A DNA stretch of 64,000 bases from Cellulomonas chitinilytica (GCF_016862675.1 NZ_BONK01000012.1:62001-126000), one strand, 5' to 3'; positions 25,002 to 33,943 are shown, numbered from the stretch's first letter. Made by a program: numbers and translations. Notes: generated from the sequence alone by a model not told the origin.

Positions 25002-26183
25002 GTGGCCGCAGCGACGAAGGACGCCGTCCTCGGGTCGGCCGTCGACCTCGCCCGTGAGGTCGCGATCGGCATCGCCGAGCAGCCGTCGGACGTCGGGGAG
25101 CATCTCGGCCTCGTGGTCGAGGGCGAGCGGCTCGTGTCGCACCGGTTCGCCTGCACCGCCAAGGGCTACCGCGGCTGGGAGTGGACCGTCACGGTGGCCC
25201 GCGTGCCGCGCGGACGCTCCGCGACGGTGTGCGAGGCCGAGCTGCTGCCCGGCGAGGACGCGATCCTCGGTCAGGCCTGGGTGCCGTGGGCCGAGCGGCT
25301 GCGCCCGGGCGACATCGGTCCCGGTGACGTCCTGCCGTTCCGGCCCGACGACCCGCGCCTGGAGCCCGGCTGGACCCCGACGGGCGACCCCGAGCTCGAC
25401 GACGTCGCCATCGACGAGCTCGCGCTCGCGCGTGCCCGGGTGCTGTCCCCGCAGGGCCTAGACGAGGCCGCCGAGCGCTGGTACCGCGGGTCCCACGGCC
25501 CGACGACGGCCGGTGCGCTCGCCTCGTCCGCCGCGTGCGGGTCGTGCGGGTTCCTCGTGCCGCTGCAGGGGTCGCTCGGCACCGTGTTCGGGGTCTGCGC
25601 GAACGAGTGGTCGCCCGACGACGGCCGCGTGGTCAGCCTCGACCACGGCTGCGGCGCGCACTCCGAGACCGACGCGGGCGCGGTGCCCAGCGACTGGCCG
25701 GCGCCCGCGCCGCTGATCGACGAGCTGCTCGTCGACGTCGTCGACCGGGGTGCGTCGCGTGGTGAGCGTGGCGGCGAGCGGGGTCGTGACCGTGCGGCGG
25801 CGGCTGCCGCTGCCGTGGCCGAGGACCTGCCCGTCGAGGAGGTCCCCGTCGTCGGGTCCGGCGACGTGGGGCAGGACATCGACGTCGCGGTCGTCGAGGA
25901 GCTCGTGCTCGTGGAGCCCTCGGCCGAGGCCGGCCCGATCGAGGACCAGCCGGTCGAGGAGGTCCCCGTCGAGGAGGCCCTCTTCGACGTCGCTCCGGTC
26001 GAGGACGCTCCCGTCGAGGCAGCTCCTGTCGACGAGGCTCCTGTCGACGAGGCTCCTGTCGACGGGGCTCCCGTCGAGGAGGCTCCCGTCGAGGAGGCTC
26101 CCGCCGACGAGGTGCCGGTCGGTGACGGCCCCGCCGCGACCCCCGCCGACGTCCCCACGACCGAGCCCGACCCGGAGCGGTGA
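25002..26183 (+). CDS. DUF3027 family protein with repetitive acidic C-terminal tail
   Basis: 393 residues. Residues 1 to about 245 match the actinobacterial DUF3027 family: VGEHLGLVVEGERLVSHRFAC, GWEWTVTVARVPR, WVPWAERLRPGD, and cysteine motifs CGSCGFLVPL, GVCANEWSPDDGRVVSLDHGCGAH, which could bind zinc. The last 120 residues are a low-complexity chain of PVEEAPV/PVDEAPV-like heptads, very acidic and probably disordered. GTG start two bases after the cspA stop; its own stop overlaps the next gene (GTGA). Function unknown; the constant link to a cold-shock gene suggests an RNA-related role (inference). Confidence 0.85.
   Translation: MAAATKDAVLGSAVDLAREVAIGIAEQPSDVGEHLGLVVEGERLVSHRFACTAKGYRGWEWTVTVARVPRGRSATVCEAELLPGEDAILGQAWVPWAERLRPGDIGPGDVLPFRPDDPRLEPGWTPTGDPELDDVAIDELALARARVLSPQGLDEAAERWYRGSHGPTTAGALASSAACGSCGFLVPLQGSLGTVFGVCANEWSPDDGRVVSLDHGCGAHSETDAGAVPSDWPAPAPLIDELLVDVVDRGASRGERGGERGRDRAAAAAAAVAEDLPVEEVPVVGSGDVGQDIDVAVVEELVLVEPSAEAGPIEDQPVEEVPVEEALFDVAPVEDAPVEAAPVDEAPVDEAPVDGAPVEEAPVEEAPADEVPVGDGPAATPADVPTTEPDPER
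25975..26125 (+). repeat. In-frame tandem repeats coding PVEEAPV-like units
   Basis: Repeats of 18-21 bases built on CCCGTCGAGGAGGCTCC and CCTGTCGACGAGGCTCC variants inside the DUF3027 gene, with several exact neighbouring copies (for instance from 26030). Such arrays change copy number by slippage; all units keep the frame. Confidence 0.8.
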
Positions 26184-29100
26184 CCTCCGACGCCTTCGGC
26201 ACGGCGGCCCTGCGCGCTGCCGTGCTGGGGGCGTGGCGTGCGCTGCCGGCCCGGCTGCGCGAGGACGCCAACACGGAGGAGGACCACGCCCGCGGGTACT
26301 ACCGCGACCGGGTGCTCGTCGAGCTCGCGCAGAACGCGGCCGACGCGGCGGCACGCACGGGGGTGCCCGGGCGGCTGCTGCTGCGGCTCGTGCACGCGGA
26401 CGGCGGGACGGTCCTGGTGGCCGCGAACACGGGCGACTCGCTCGACGCCGAGGGGGTCGCGTCGCTCGCGTCGATGCGGGCGTCGTCGAAGCGCCCCGAC
26501 GGCCGCCACCGGAGCGTCGGACGGTTCGGGGTGGGGTTCGCGGCCGTCCGGGCCGTGGCGGACGAGGTGTCGGTGCTCTCGACGAGCGGCGGCGTGCGGT
26601 TCTCGGTGGCGGACACCGCGGAGCTGCTCGCGCAGGCGGCGGCCGACCTGCCGGCGCTGGCCGACGAGGTGCGGCGCCGCGACGGCCAGCTGCCCGCGCT
26701 GCGGCTGCCGCTGCCCGCCGACGGCCGGCCGCCCTCGGGGTACGACACGGCGGTGGTGCTGCGGCTGCGTGACGAGGTGGCCGCCGACGAGGTCCGGGGG
26801 CTGCTCCGCGACGTGGGCGACCCGCTGCTGCTGGGCCTGCCGTCGCTCGTCGAGGTGCTCGTGGAGGACCTGACGTCCGACGCACCCGCGCGGCGGATCG
26901 CCGACGTCGAGCAGCGCTGGGTCGTGGCGTCGGACGAGGGTGAGCTGCCGCTCGCCCTGCTCGCCGACCGGCCCGTCGAGGAACGGGCCGCGCGCGACTG
27001 GCGGGTCACGTGGGCGCTGCCGCGGCACGGCACCGACCCCGCGACGCGCGTCGTGCACGCGCCGACGCCCACGGACGAGCCGAGCAGCGTCCCCGCGCTG
27101 CTCGTGGCCACGCTGCCGCTGGACCCGACCCGGCGGCACGTCGCGAGCGGGCCGCTGACCGACGCGATGCTCGACCACGCCGCCGACGTCTACGCGCGGC
27201 TCGCGACCGAGGTGGCCGCGACGGGCGGCGACGCGCTCGCCCTCGTCCCGACCGGGTTCGCGGCCGGGGTGCTCGACGGCGACCTGCGCGGGCGTCTCGT
27301 CGAGCGGCTCACCCGCACGCCGCTGCTCCGCCCCGCGGACGCGGGCGACGCGCCCGACGCAGTGCTCGTCGCGCCGGGCAACGCGCTCGCCCTGCTCGGT
27401 CCGGCGGGGCACGACGGTCGGGCGCTCGCCGCGCTCGGTCGCCGGCTGGCCGGCCTGGTGCGGCTGCCCCCGGGGCGGGACGCGCAGGCCCGGACGGTCG
27501 GCGTCGAGCTGCGGTCCCTCGCGGACGTCGTCGAGGACCTGCCGGGCGTGGTGGACGGCGAGTGGCGCGACCTGTACGACGCGCTCACCGGCCTGGCCGG
27601 CGACCCGCAGGCCCGCGAGGCGCTGGGCGCGCTGCCGGTGCCGCTCGCGGACGGCCGGGTCGTGCGGGGTGCGCGCGGCACGCTCGTGCTGCCGGGGGCC
27701 CTCGCGGAGCGGCTCGGTCCGGAGGTGTGGCGGACGCTGGGCCGCTGGGGGGTCCGGGTGGTCGACCCCGCGGCGGAGCACCCGGTGCTGCTGCGGCTCG
27801 GTGCCGTGGACGTCGACGCGGCCGGCGTCCTGGCGCACCCCGCGGTGCGGCAGGCGGTCCTCACGCAGGCCGACGACGACGACCTGGCGGCCGCCGACGA
27901 GGTCACGGACGCCGTCCTCGCGCTGGTCGCGGCGACGACGCGCGACGACGACACCCCGCCGCCGCCCTGGCTCGGCCTGCTGACGCTGGACGCGGCCGAC
28001 GGGGAGCCCACCCCGGCCGACGGGCTCGTGGTGCCGGGGTCGGTCGCGGCGCGGCTGCTCGACGAGCGGGTGATGGCGCCAGTCGCGCTCGCGGCGCTGG
28101 ACCGGTGGGACGAGCGGACGCTCACGGCGGTGGGGGTGCGCGCCGACCTCGTGCCGGTGCGGGTCGACGACGTGCTCGTGGACCCGCTGGCGCTCGACCC
28201 CGACGCGCAGGACGACGCGGCGCTGGCGGCGCGGTCGCTCGACGGCTGGGAGGACTACCTGGCCCACCTCGCGGAGCGGCTCGGCGCGGGCGCGTACGTG
28301 GGGGAGGCGACGGCGGTCGCGGACCTCGACGCGGTCGCCGACGGTGCCTGGCCCGACGTGCTGGAGCGGCTCGCGACGGTGCCACGGCTGCGTCGGGCGC
28401 TCGTCGAGCCGGTGCGTGCGGAGCTCGGCGGCACGGCGCCGTCGTACACGGCGTGGTGGCTGCGCGAGCGTGCGGGCCTCGGGCTCGCGGGGCCGTTCGC
28501 GATCCGCGCCGCCGTCGCCGGGGTCCTGCCGCCCGTGCCCGACGTGCTCGCGGGTCTCGACGAGGGCGTGCAGCGGGCGCTGGGTGGTGTCACGGCGTTC
28601 GACGAGCTCGACGGTCCGGCGTGGAGCGCGCTGCTGGCCGGGTGGGGTCCCGCCGGGTCGCCGGTCCCGCCCGCCGTCGCGGTCGCCGTGTGGGCGGCGA
28701 TGGCGCCCGACCACCCACCGGAGCTGGTGCCCGCGGTCGTCGGGCCGGGCGTGGTCGCCCTCACGCACGCCGAGGACGCCGCCGTCGCGGGTGCCCCCAT
28801 GTGGTGCCAGCGGACGGACGTCGCCGCGATCGTCCCCGCCGCCGACCCGCGCCTCCTGGCCGACCTGCTCGACGTGCCGCTCGTCGACGAGCTCGCGGAC
28901 GGGCTCGTCGGCGGCGACCCCGGGGAGACGGCCGACGTGCCCGAGGCGGTGCTCGCCGTGCTGCCGGACGCGCCGGCGACGTGGGTCGAGCACGAGGACC
29001 TGCTCGTCGACGGCACGCCCGTGGAGTGGTGGGTCGAGGGGACCGGGGCGGTGGCCGTCGTGCACGCCGTGCACCTCGAGGGCCTCGCGGCGGGGCTCGC

Positions 29101-29215
29101 GCAGGCCGCCGGGCGGTGGGCCGACCGGTACGTCGTCGAGGCGCTGCTCGCGGAGCCCGGACGGGCCGCGACGGTCGCCCTCGACGCCGCGTGGCGCGCG
29201 CCGCAGGAACGCTGA
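26180..29215 (+). CDS. Sacsin N-terminal ATPase-like (GHKL/Bergerat) large protein
   Basis: 1011 residues. The first 200 form an Hsp90/sacsin-type ATP-binding domain: N-box ELAQNAAD (E48, N52, D55, full ExxxNxxD pattern), AANTGDSLDAEGVASLASM (G1-like) and GRFGVGFAAVRAV at 114-126 (G2 box, nucleotide lid). The remaining 800 residues are Ala/Leu/Val/Asp-rich with no recognised domain. No signal peptide or membrane segment, so cytoplasmic. GTG overlaps the DUF3027 stop, making the cspA-DUF3027-ATPase trio one operon. Probably a chaperone-like ATPase by family; the client is unknown. A strong hairpin follows the stop. Confidence 0.85.
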   Translation: MTSDAFGTAALRAAVLGAWRALPARLREDANTEEDHARGYYRDRVLVELAQNAADAAARTGVPGRLLLRLVHADGGTVLVAANTGDSLDAEGVASLASMRASSKRPDGRHRSVGRFGVGFAAVRAVADEVSVLSTSGGVRFSVADTAELLAQAAADLPALADEVRRRDGQLPALRLPLPADGRPPSGYDTAVVLRLRDEVAADEVRGLLRDVGDPLLLGLPSLVEVLVEDLTSDAPARRIADVEQRWVVASDEGELPLALLADRPVEERAARDWRVTWALPRHGTDPATRVVHAPTPTDEPSSVPALLVATLPLDPTRRHVASGPLTDAMLDHAADVYARLATEVAATGGDALALVPTGFAAGVLDGDLRGRLVERLTRTPLLRPADAGDAPDAVLVAPGNALALLGPAGHDGRALAALGRRLAGLVRLPPGRDAQARTVGVELRSLADVVEDLPGVVDGEWRDLYDALTGLAGDPQAREALGALPVPLADGRVVRGARGTLVLPGALAERLGPEVWRTLGRWGVRVVDPAAEHPVLLRLGAVDVDAAGVLAHPAVRQAVLTQADDDDLAAADEVTDAVLALVAATTRDDDTPPPPWLGLLTLDAADGEPTPADGLVVPGSVAARLLDERVMAPVALAALDRWDERTLTAVGVRADLVPVRVDDVLVDPLALDPDAQDDAALAARSLDGWEDYLAHLAERLGAGAYVGEATAVADLDAVADGAWPDVLERLATVPRLRRALVEPVRAELGGTAPSYTAWWLRERAGLGLAGPFAIRAAVAGVLPPVPDVLAGLDEGVQRALGGVTAFDELDGPAWSALLAGWGPAGSPVPPAVAVAVWAAMAPDHPPELVPAVVGPGVVALTHAEDAAVAGAPMWCQRTDVAAIVPAADPRLLADLLDVPLVDELADGLVGGDPGETADVPEAVLAVLPDAPATWVEHEDLLVDGTPVEWWVEGTGAVAVVHAVHLEGLAAGLAQAAGRWADRYVVEALLAEPGRAATVALDAAWRAPQER

Positions 29216-29216
29216 C

Positions 29217-29256
29217 GGCCCGGCCCCGGACCCCCGAGAGGGGACCGGACCGGGCC
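29217..29256. terminator. Terminator-like hairpin after the sacsin-like gene
   Basis: Arms GGCCCGG...CCGG-A-CCCC (29217-29234) and GGGG-A-CCGG...CCGGGCC (29240-29256) pair around a 5-base loop with one A/A mismatch and a small bulge. It lies between convergent gene ends (29215 and 29269). Confidence 0.65.
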
Positions 29257-29268
29257 GTGCGCGGGACG

Positions 29269-30486
29269 TCAGCCGGCGGCGGGCATCGCGAGGGCCGTGG
29301 CCGTCGCGAGCGCCTCGGGGATGGCCGCGAGGTGGGTGTGGGCGACCTCGATGGGCTCGAAGCCCGCGGCCCGGACGCCCGCGGTGTCGTTCTCCTCGTG
29401 CGCCAGGACGGCGGCCAGCACCGGGCCGAGGGGACCCGTCTGGTCCCGCAGGGCGTTCGCGACGTCGGCGGACACGCCGGACCGCTCGATGATCGAGTCG
29501 ACGCTCACCCGCAGGTGCGAGGCGACCGCGGAGAGCATGCCCACCGTGTAGCCCTCGTCGGTGCGCGTGAGCCGGGAGACCGTGAGCGCGCGCGTGAGGA
29601 CGGACCACAGGGGGCCGACGGACGCGGCACGGGCGTCGACGATCGACGACATCGCGAGCGCGAAGAGCTGCCGCGGACCGACGAGCACCGCGGCCTGACG
29701 GACGGAGTCGATGTGGCGGCGCAGCCCCGTGGCGCTGGAGTTCACGAGGTGGAGCACGCGCATGGTGAGCTCGGGGTCGGTGCCGATGATGCGGACGACC
29801 GCGTCCTGGTCGGGGTAGTCGGCGCTGAGCAGGCGGACGAGCTCGAGGCACTGGACCTGGCCCGTCGACAGCGGCTTGTCGGCGTCGGCGCGGTGCCGCT
29901 CGAACATCGGGCCCTGCAGCAGGTCGGCGCCGCACTCCAGCGCGAAGCTGATCCGCTCGTGGCTGTCGGCCCGTTCCGCGATGACGCTGGCGCCGCCGCG
30001 CTTGGCACGGTCGACGACGGCCTGCAGCTCGTCCGCCGGCGTGGTCGCGTCGACCTTCACGTAGTCGACGAGGGTGAGCAGGCGGTCCAGCCGCGGGGAG
30101 CCGGCGTACTCGCCGAGGGAGAGCCCGTAGCCGGCCATCTTGAGGGTGGCGGCCAGGTCGTACGCGTCCTCGCGCAGCGACAGCGCGCCGGGGATCTCGA
30201 GGACGAGACCGTTGCCGGCGTACGGGACGTCGCCCTCGTCGAGGAAGATGCGCGTGGTGGCGCGCAGGACGAGGAGCTTGTCGCCCGTCAGCAGCTCCGG
30301 GTCGAGGATCCGGTACTGCGCGTCGACGAGGTGCTCGACGCGCTGCTCGGGCTCGTGGGTCCCGTCGGGCGCGAGCACGACACCGCGGACCGCGTACCCG
30401 AAGACGGAGCGGTCCGGGTGCACGATCGGCTGGCGGTGGATGACCGCCGCACCGACGCGCGCGGTCGGTTCGTCCAGTGCATGCAT
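29269..30486 (-). CDS. EAL-HDOD (YuxH-type) signalling protein, degenerate EAL domain
   Basis: 405 residues. N-terminal EAL-like fold (about 15-200): HRQPIVHPDRSVFGYAV, LVLEIPG where the EAL triad would be, VDYVKVDATT, VIAERADS and GADLLQGPMF. Several metal-binding acidic residues of active phosphodiesterases are missing, so it is likely a non-catalytic c-di-GMP-related domain. A C-terminal HDOD domain (about 205-390) has VRLLSADYPDQDAVVRIIGTDPELTMRVLHLVNSS and LFALAMSSIV. The upstream sigma-28-type promoter and its place beside fliW connect it to motility. The ATG at 30486 follows GGGGAG. Confidence 0.87.
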   Translation of the reverse strand: MHALDEPTARVGAAVIHRQPIVHPDRSVFGYAVRGVVLAPDGTHEPEQRVEHLVDAQYRILDPELLTGDKLLVLRATTRIFLDEGDVPYAGNGLVLEIPGALSLREDAYDLAATLKMAGYGLSLGEYAGSPRLDRLLTLVDYVKVDATTPADELQAVVDRAKRGGASVIAERADSHERISFALECGADLLQGPMFERHRADADKPLSTGQVQCLELVRLLSADYPDQDAVVRIIGTDPELTMRVLHLVNSSATGLRRHIDSVRQAAVLVGPRQLFALAMSSIVDARAASVGPLWSVLTRALTVSRLTRTDEGYTVGMLSAVASHLRVSVDSIIERSGVSADVANALRDQTGPLGPVLAAVLAHEENDTAGVRAAGFEPIEVAHTHLAAIPEALATATALAMPAAG

Positions 30487-30522
30487 GGTGCTCCCCAGAT
30501 GGCGCTGACTCTCTGCCGGAGA

Positions 30523-30550
30523 CCATCGGCCGCCCGGAGCGGTCGATGAG
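30523..30550 (-). promoter_or_regulatory. Sigma-28 (FliA)-type promoter before the EAL-HDOD gene
   Basis: On the minus strand: CTCAT (from 30550), then N17 counted from CTCA, then CCGATGG (from 30529). It matches the elements found before flgB, fliC, flbD and fliM. About 40 bases upstream of the ATG, within the gap after fliW. Confidence 0.65.
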
Positions 30551-30576
30551 GAGAAAGTCGGGTCGGACGTGACGTG

Positions 30577-31014
30577 TCAGCCGACGGGGGCCCGCAGGGG
30601 CCAGTCCTCGTCGAGCACCGACTGCACCGCGCGCCCCGACCGGCGGTCCACGAGGACCGGCGCGAGGAGGTTGGCCGTCGGGGCGGCGCCGGCGGTGCCC
30701 GGGTGCACGACGACGAGGACGACGACGTCCTCGGGGTCCGTGTCGGGGCCGAACGGCGACGGGTCGACCACCGGGTGGTAGTCGGGGAAGTAGAGCGTGG
30801 GGCTGACGACGAACAGCCGCACCTCGCGCACCGACTCGTCGCCGTCCGGCACGGAGCGCAGCGCGAACAGCGTGGCGGCGTCGTCGAGCGCGTCCAGCAC
30901 GTAGTGCTCGCGGCCCGGCAGGCCCGGGAACGGGACGACGAGGTGGAGGTCCGCCGGCACGTCGCACGTGTCGCCGGCGACGGCGACACGGACGGTGGCG
31001 GGTGCGAGGTTCAT
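30577..31014 (-). CDS. fliW: Flagellar assembly factor FliW
   Basis: 145 residues. FliW fold with VVPFPGLPGREHYVLDAL, ALRSVPDGDESVREVRLFVVSPTLYFPDYHPVV and VVVHPGTAGAAPTANLLAPVLVDRRSGRAVQSVL, the conserved PTANLxAPxxxN-like block. FliW binds free flagellin and, in bacteria with CsrA, sequesters CsrA to link flagellin level to its translation. No csrA is in the window. The ATG overlaps the flgL stop (ATGA), so it is the last gene of flgN-flgK-flgL-fliW. Confidence 0.92.
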   Translation of the reverse strand: MNLAPATVRVAVAGDTCDVPADLHLVVPFPGLPGREHYVLDALDDAATLFALRSVPDGDESVREVRLFVVSPTLYFPDYHPVVDPSPFGPDTDPEDVVVLVVVHPGTAGAAPTANLLAPVLVDRRSGRAVQSVLDEDWPLRAPVG

Positions 31015-31919
31015 CGGAGGAAGTCCATCAGACTCGGCTGCAGGACCTTCGCCGCCGCGCCGAGCGCCCCCTGATACGCGACCTCCTGCATCTGGAGGTT
31101 GAGGATCGTCTCGGCGAGGTCGATGTCCTCGATCCCCGACAGCTGCGTCTTGGTCGTGAGCTGCTGGCCGGTGATCGTGGTCTTCGCGGCCGCGATCTGG
31201 TTCTGCCGGGCGCCGACCGCGGAGACCTCGGTGAGCATGGACTCCATGCGGTCGTCGATGTCGTCGAGGTACTGGGTGGGGTCGGCGCCGGTGCGCAGGG
31301 CGTCGGACACCTTGTCGAGCAGCGCGAACACGGACGTGGCGCCGTCGCCGAACACCTTCGAGCCGTCGACGTCGACGCGCACCTTCATGCTCTGGCCGAT
31401 CTGGCGCTCGACGGGTGCGCTGGTCGGCGTGCCGGTCCACGCGTACGTCGGCGCCCCTGCCGCGTCGTAGGTGACGTCGAAGGCCTTGCCCGCGTCGCTC
31501 GTGCCGGAGAACACGGAGCGGCCGACGTAGGACGAGTTCGCCTGGTCCATGATGATGTCGCGCACGCCGTCGAGCTCGGAGGCGAGCGCGTCGCGTGACG
31601 CGGAGCCCAGCGCGCCGTCGCCGCCCTGCACGGTGAGGTCGCGGGCGCGGCGCAGGGCGGACAGCGACGAGGTAAGCGCCGAGTCGACCGTGGTGAGCCA
31701 CGAGTCGCCGTCGCTGGCGTTGCGGGAGTACTGCGTGAGGGCCTTCTGGTCGCCGCGCAGCCGCAGCATGTCGGAGGCGCCGGCGGGGTCGTCGGACGGG
31801 ACGTTGATCTTCTTCCCGCTCGACATCTGCGCCTGCATCGAGGCCATCCTGGTGAGGTTGCCCTGCAGGTTGGCCAGCGTCTGGCGCTGGATCGTCTGGT
31901 GCGTGATGCGCGAGATCAT
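31011..31919 (-). CDS. flgL: Flagellar hook-associated protein 3 FlgL
   Basis: 302 residues. The flagellin-like N-terminus MISRITHQTIQRQTLANLQGNLTRMASMQAQMSSGKKINVPSDDPAGAS and C-terminus LSGIEDIDLAETILNLQMQEVAYQGALGAAAKVLQPSLMDFL form the paired D0/D1 helices. It joins FlgK to the filament outside the cell and is exported by the flagellar type III system (no signal peptide). Six bases after flgK. Confidence 0.95.
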   Translation of the reverse strand: MISRITHQTIQRQTLANLQGNLTRMASMQAQMSSGKKINVPSDDPAGASDMLRLRGDQKALTQYSRNASDGDSWLTTVDSALTSSLSALRRARDLTVQGGDGALGSASRDALASELDGVRDIIMDQANSSYVGRSVFSGTSDAGKAFDVTYDAAGAPTYAWTGTPTSAPVERQIGQSMKVRVDVDGSKVFGDGATSVFALLDKVSDALRTGADPTQYLDDIDDRMESMLTEVSAVGARQNQIAAAKTTITGQQLTTKTQLSGIEDIDLAETILNLQMQEVAYQGALGAAAKVLQPSLMDFLR

Positions 31920-31925
31920 GGGGCG

Positions 31926-33371
31926 TTACCTTCCGACCAGGCCGGTGCGGTTGATGAGGGTGTCGAGCATCTCGTCGACGGCGGTCAGGACGCGGGCGGC
32001 GCCCTCGTAGGCGCGCTGGAACGCGAGCATGTTCACGGTCTCCTCGTCGGTGTCGACGCTCGTGATCGCGAGCTGCTGCTGCTCGGCGGTCGCGCGCGCC
32101 GCCTCGGCGACGTCGGCCCGGGAAGCGGCGCTGGAGGCCCGGACGCCGAGTTCGACGACGGACTTGCTCCAGAGCGCGTCGGGGCCTTGCGCGTCGTGGC
32201 CGAGCGCCGCGAGCTGGCTGCCGACCGAGCCGTCGAGCGCACCCGCGCCGGGCAGCGAGGAGGCCACCGCGATGTCGAGCGGGTCGGTGATCGCGACCTG
32301 CAGGCCCATCGCGGGCGACTCGCCGGGGGCGAACGTGAAGAAGGCCGTGCCGGTCGTGCCCGCCGTGGTGAGCGCGCTGGTGTGCAGGCCGTTCACCTTG
32401 GTGGCGATGTTCGTCGCGAGGGCGTCGTAGCTCGCGGCGGCCTCGGTGAGGATGCCGCCGCTGCCGCCGGCGGGGGGCGCGAGCACGGACAGGAGACCGG
32501 CGACCCGGCCGCTGTCGAGCCCGACCTGCTGCGTCGGCCGGTCGGCCCACACGATGCTCACGGCCTGGCCGGGCGTCGAGGTGTTGCCGGTCGCCTGCGC
32601 GAACGAGGTCGCGCCGGTCACGGCGATCGCGTGCGTCCGGTCGCCGTTGACGAGCATGTTGCCGGCGACCATGACGTCCAGCTGCCCGTCGGGGCGCGTC
32701 GAGACGGTCGCGCCGACGAGGGAGGACAGCTGCGTGACGAGCAGGTCGCGCTGGTCGGCGAGCTCGTGCGCGGTGCCGCCCGCGTTGGTGATCTGCAGGA
32801 TGCGCGCGTTGAGGTCGGCGACGCCGGAGGCGGTCGTGTTGACCTCCTCGACGAGCGACGTGGTGGTGGACCGGGCCTGCGACCACTGCGTCTGCGCGGC
32901 GGTGTAGAGGGTCTGGATGCGGTCGACGACCGTCTTGGAGCTCTCGAGGAGCACGGCGCGGGCCGAGCCCTTGTCGGGGGTGTTGCTCACGTCGCCCCAG
33001 GCGCTCCACATCTCGGCGAGCTGCGAGGACAGGCCGGACTCGCCGGGCTCGCCGGTGCCGGCCTCGAGGGTCGCGTAGGCCTCGGCGCGGGCCTTGAGGT
33101 ACGCGGCGCCGCCGGTCTGGGTGCGCAGCCGGGCGTCGACGAACGTGTCGCCGAGGCGCTGGATCCCGGACACCCGGGTGCCCTCGCCGGTGCCGTTCGG
33201 CACGGAGAACATGGACGGCACCTGGGCCGCGGGCAGCGACGACAGGGTCGCGCGCTGACGGGTGTAGCCGACGGTGTTGGCGTTCGCGACGTTCTGGCCG
33301 GCGACGTCGAGGGCCTGGCGCTGGGCGATCAGCGAGCTCAGCGCGGTGCTGAGTCCGGAGAAGGTGCTCAT
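31926..33371 (-). CDS. flgK: Flagellar hook-associated protein 1 FlgK
   Basis: 481 residues. N-terminal rod/hook domain MSTFSGLSTALSSLIAQRQALDVAGQNVANANTVGYTRQR and C-terminus TDEETVNMLAFQRAYEGAARVLTAVDEMLDTLINRTG are diagnostic of FlgK. Forms the first hook-filament junction zone outside the cell. Ends with the typical LINRTGLVGR. 13 bases after flgN, its export chaperone gene. Confidence 0.96.
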   Translation of the reverse strand: MSTFSGLSTALSSLIAQRQALDVAGQNVANANTVGYTRQRATLSSLPAAQVPSMFSVPNGTGEGTRVSGIQRLGDTFVDARLRTQTGGAAYLKARAEAYATLEAGTGEPGESGLSSQLAEMWSAWGDVSNTPDKGSARAVLLESSKTVVDRIQTLYTAAQTQWSQARSTTTSLVEEVNTTASGVADLNARILQITNAGGTAHELADQRDLLVTQLSSLVGATVSTRPDGQLDVMVAGNMLVNGDRTHAIAVTGATSFAQATGNTSTPGQAVSIVWADRPTQQVGLDSGRVAGLLSVLAPPAGGSGGILTEAAASYDALATNIATKVNGLHTSALTTAGTTGTAFFTFAPGESPAMGLQVAITDPLDIAVASSLPGAGALDGSVGSQLAALGHDAQGPDALWSKSVVELGVRASSAASRADVAEAARATAEQQQLAITSVDTDEETVNMLAFQRAYEGAARVLTAVDEMLDTLINRTGLVGR

Positions 33372-33384
33372 GGGGTGGGGCTCC

Positions 33385-33864
33385 TCAGAAGGTGCGGTCG
33401 ACGAGCTGCGCGACGCGCTCGGAGGTGGCGGACTGGCCGGTGACGTCGTAGGTGCTGACGTCCTGCAGGGACAGCAGCGTCTCCTGCGTGGCGCGGTGGG
33501 ACATGGCGAGCAGCTCGCGGTTGCCGTCGGCGAGCTGGCCGATCTCGGCGCTGAGCGTCGCGAACGCGTCGCGGTGCGCGCGCAGCAGCTCGTCCCACGG
33601 GGCGGGGGCGTGCTCGGCGAGCAGGGCGAGGGGGGAGCCGGGGAGGAGGCCGAGGTGCATCGCGGCGGTGTCGGCGGCGACGGCGCGGCCGAGCTCGGCC
33701 TGACGGATCTCGTCGAGCACGGTCTCGACCTCGCGGGTCGCGTGGGAGAGCCAGCGCGAGCGTCCGCTCGTGAGGATCATCTGCTCCTCCTCGAGCTTGA
33801 ACAGGAGCAGCTCGAGCAGGTTCCGCTGGTGCCACAGCACCTCGGAGAGCCCGTTGAGGGGCAT
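33385..33864 (-). CDS. flgN: FlgN-type export chaperone
   Basis: 159 residues, all-helical. LSEVLWHQRNLLELLLFKLEEEQMILTSGRSRWLSHATREVETVLDEIRQAEL is the FlgN N-terminal helix pair of Gram-positive members. FlgN keeps FlgK and FlgL export-ready in the cytoplasm, and the gene lies directly before them. First gene of the leftward operon; a sigma-28-type promoter lies about 80 bases upstream. Confidence 0.88.
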   Translation of the reverse strand: MPLNGLSEVLWHQRNLLELLLFKLEEEQMILTSGRSRWLSHATREVETVLDEIRQAELGRAVAADTAAMHLGLLPGSPLALLAEHAPAPWDELLRAHRDAFATLSAEIGQLADGNRELLAMSHRATQETLLSLQDVSTYDVTGQSATSERVAQLVDRTF

Positions 33865-33943
33865 CGGGGGGTCCTCCCAGTCCGGCGTCGTCGCGTCGGT
33901 GGCCCTCTGTCGTCAGGTGGCCGTTGGCGCGTCTGACTGACGT

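Noticed and set aside
25271-30967. Very long minus-strand ORF (about 1900 codons)
   Set aside because: It is antisense to DUF3027, the sacsin-like ATPase and overlaps EAL-HDOD in another frame; its composition (Arg/Pro/Gly/His-rich) is the usual shadow of GC-rich coding DNA.
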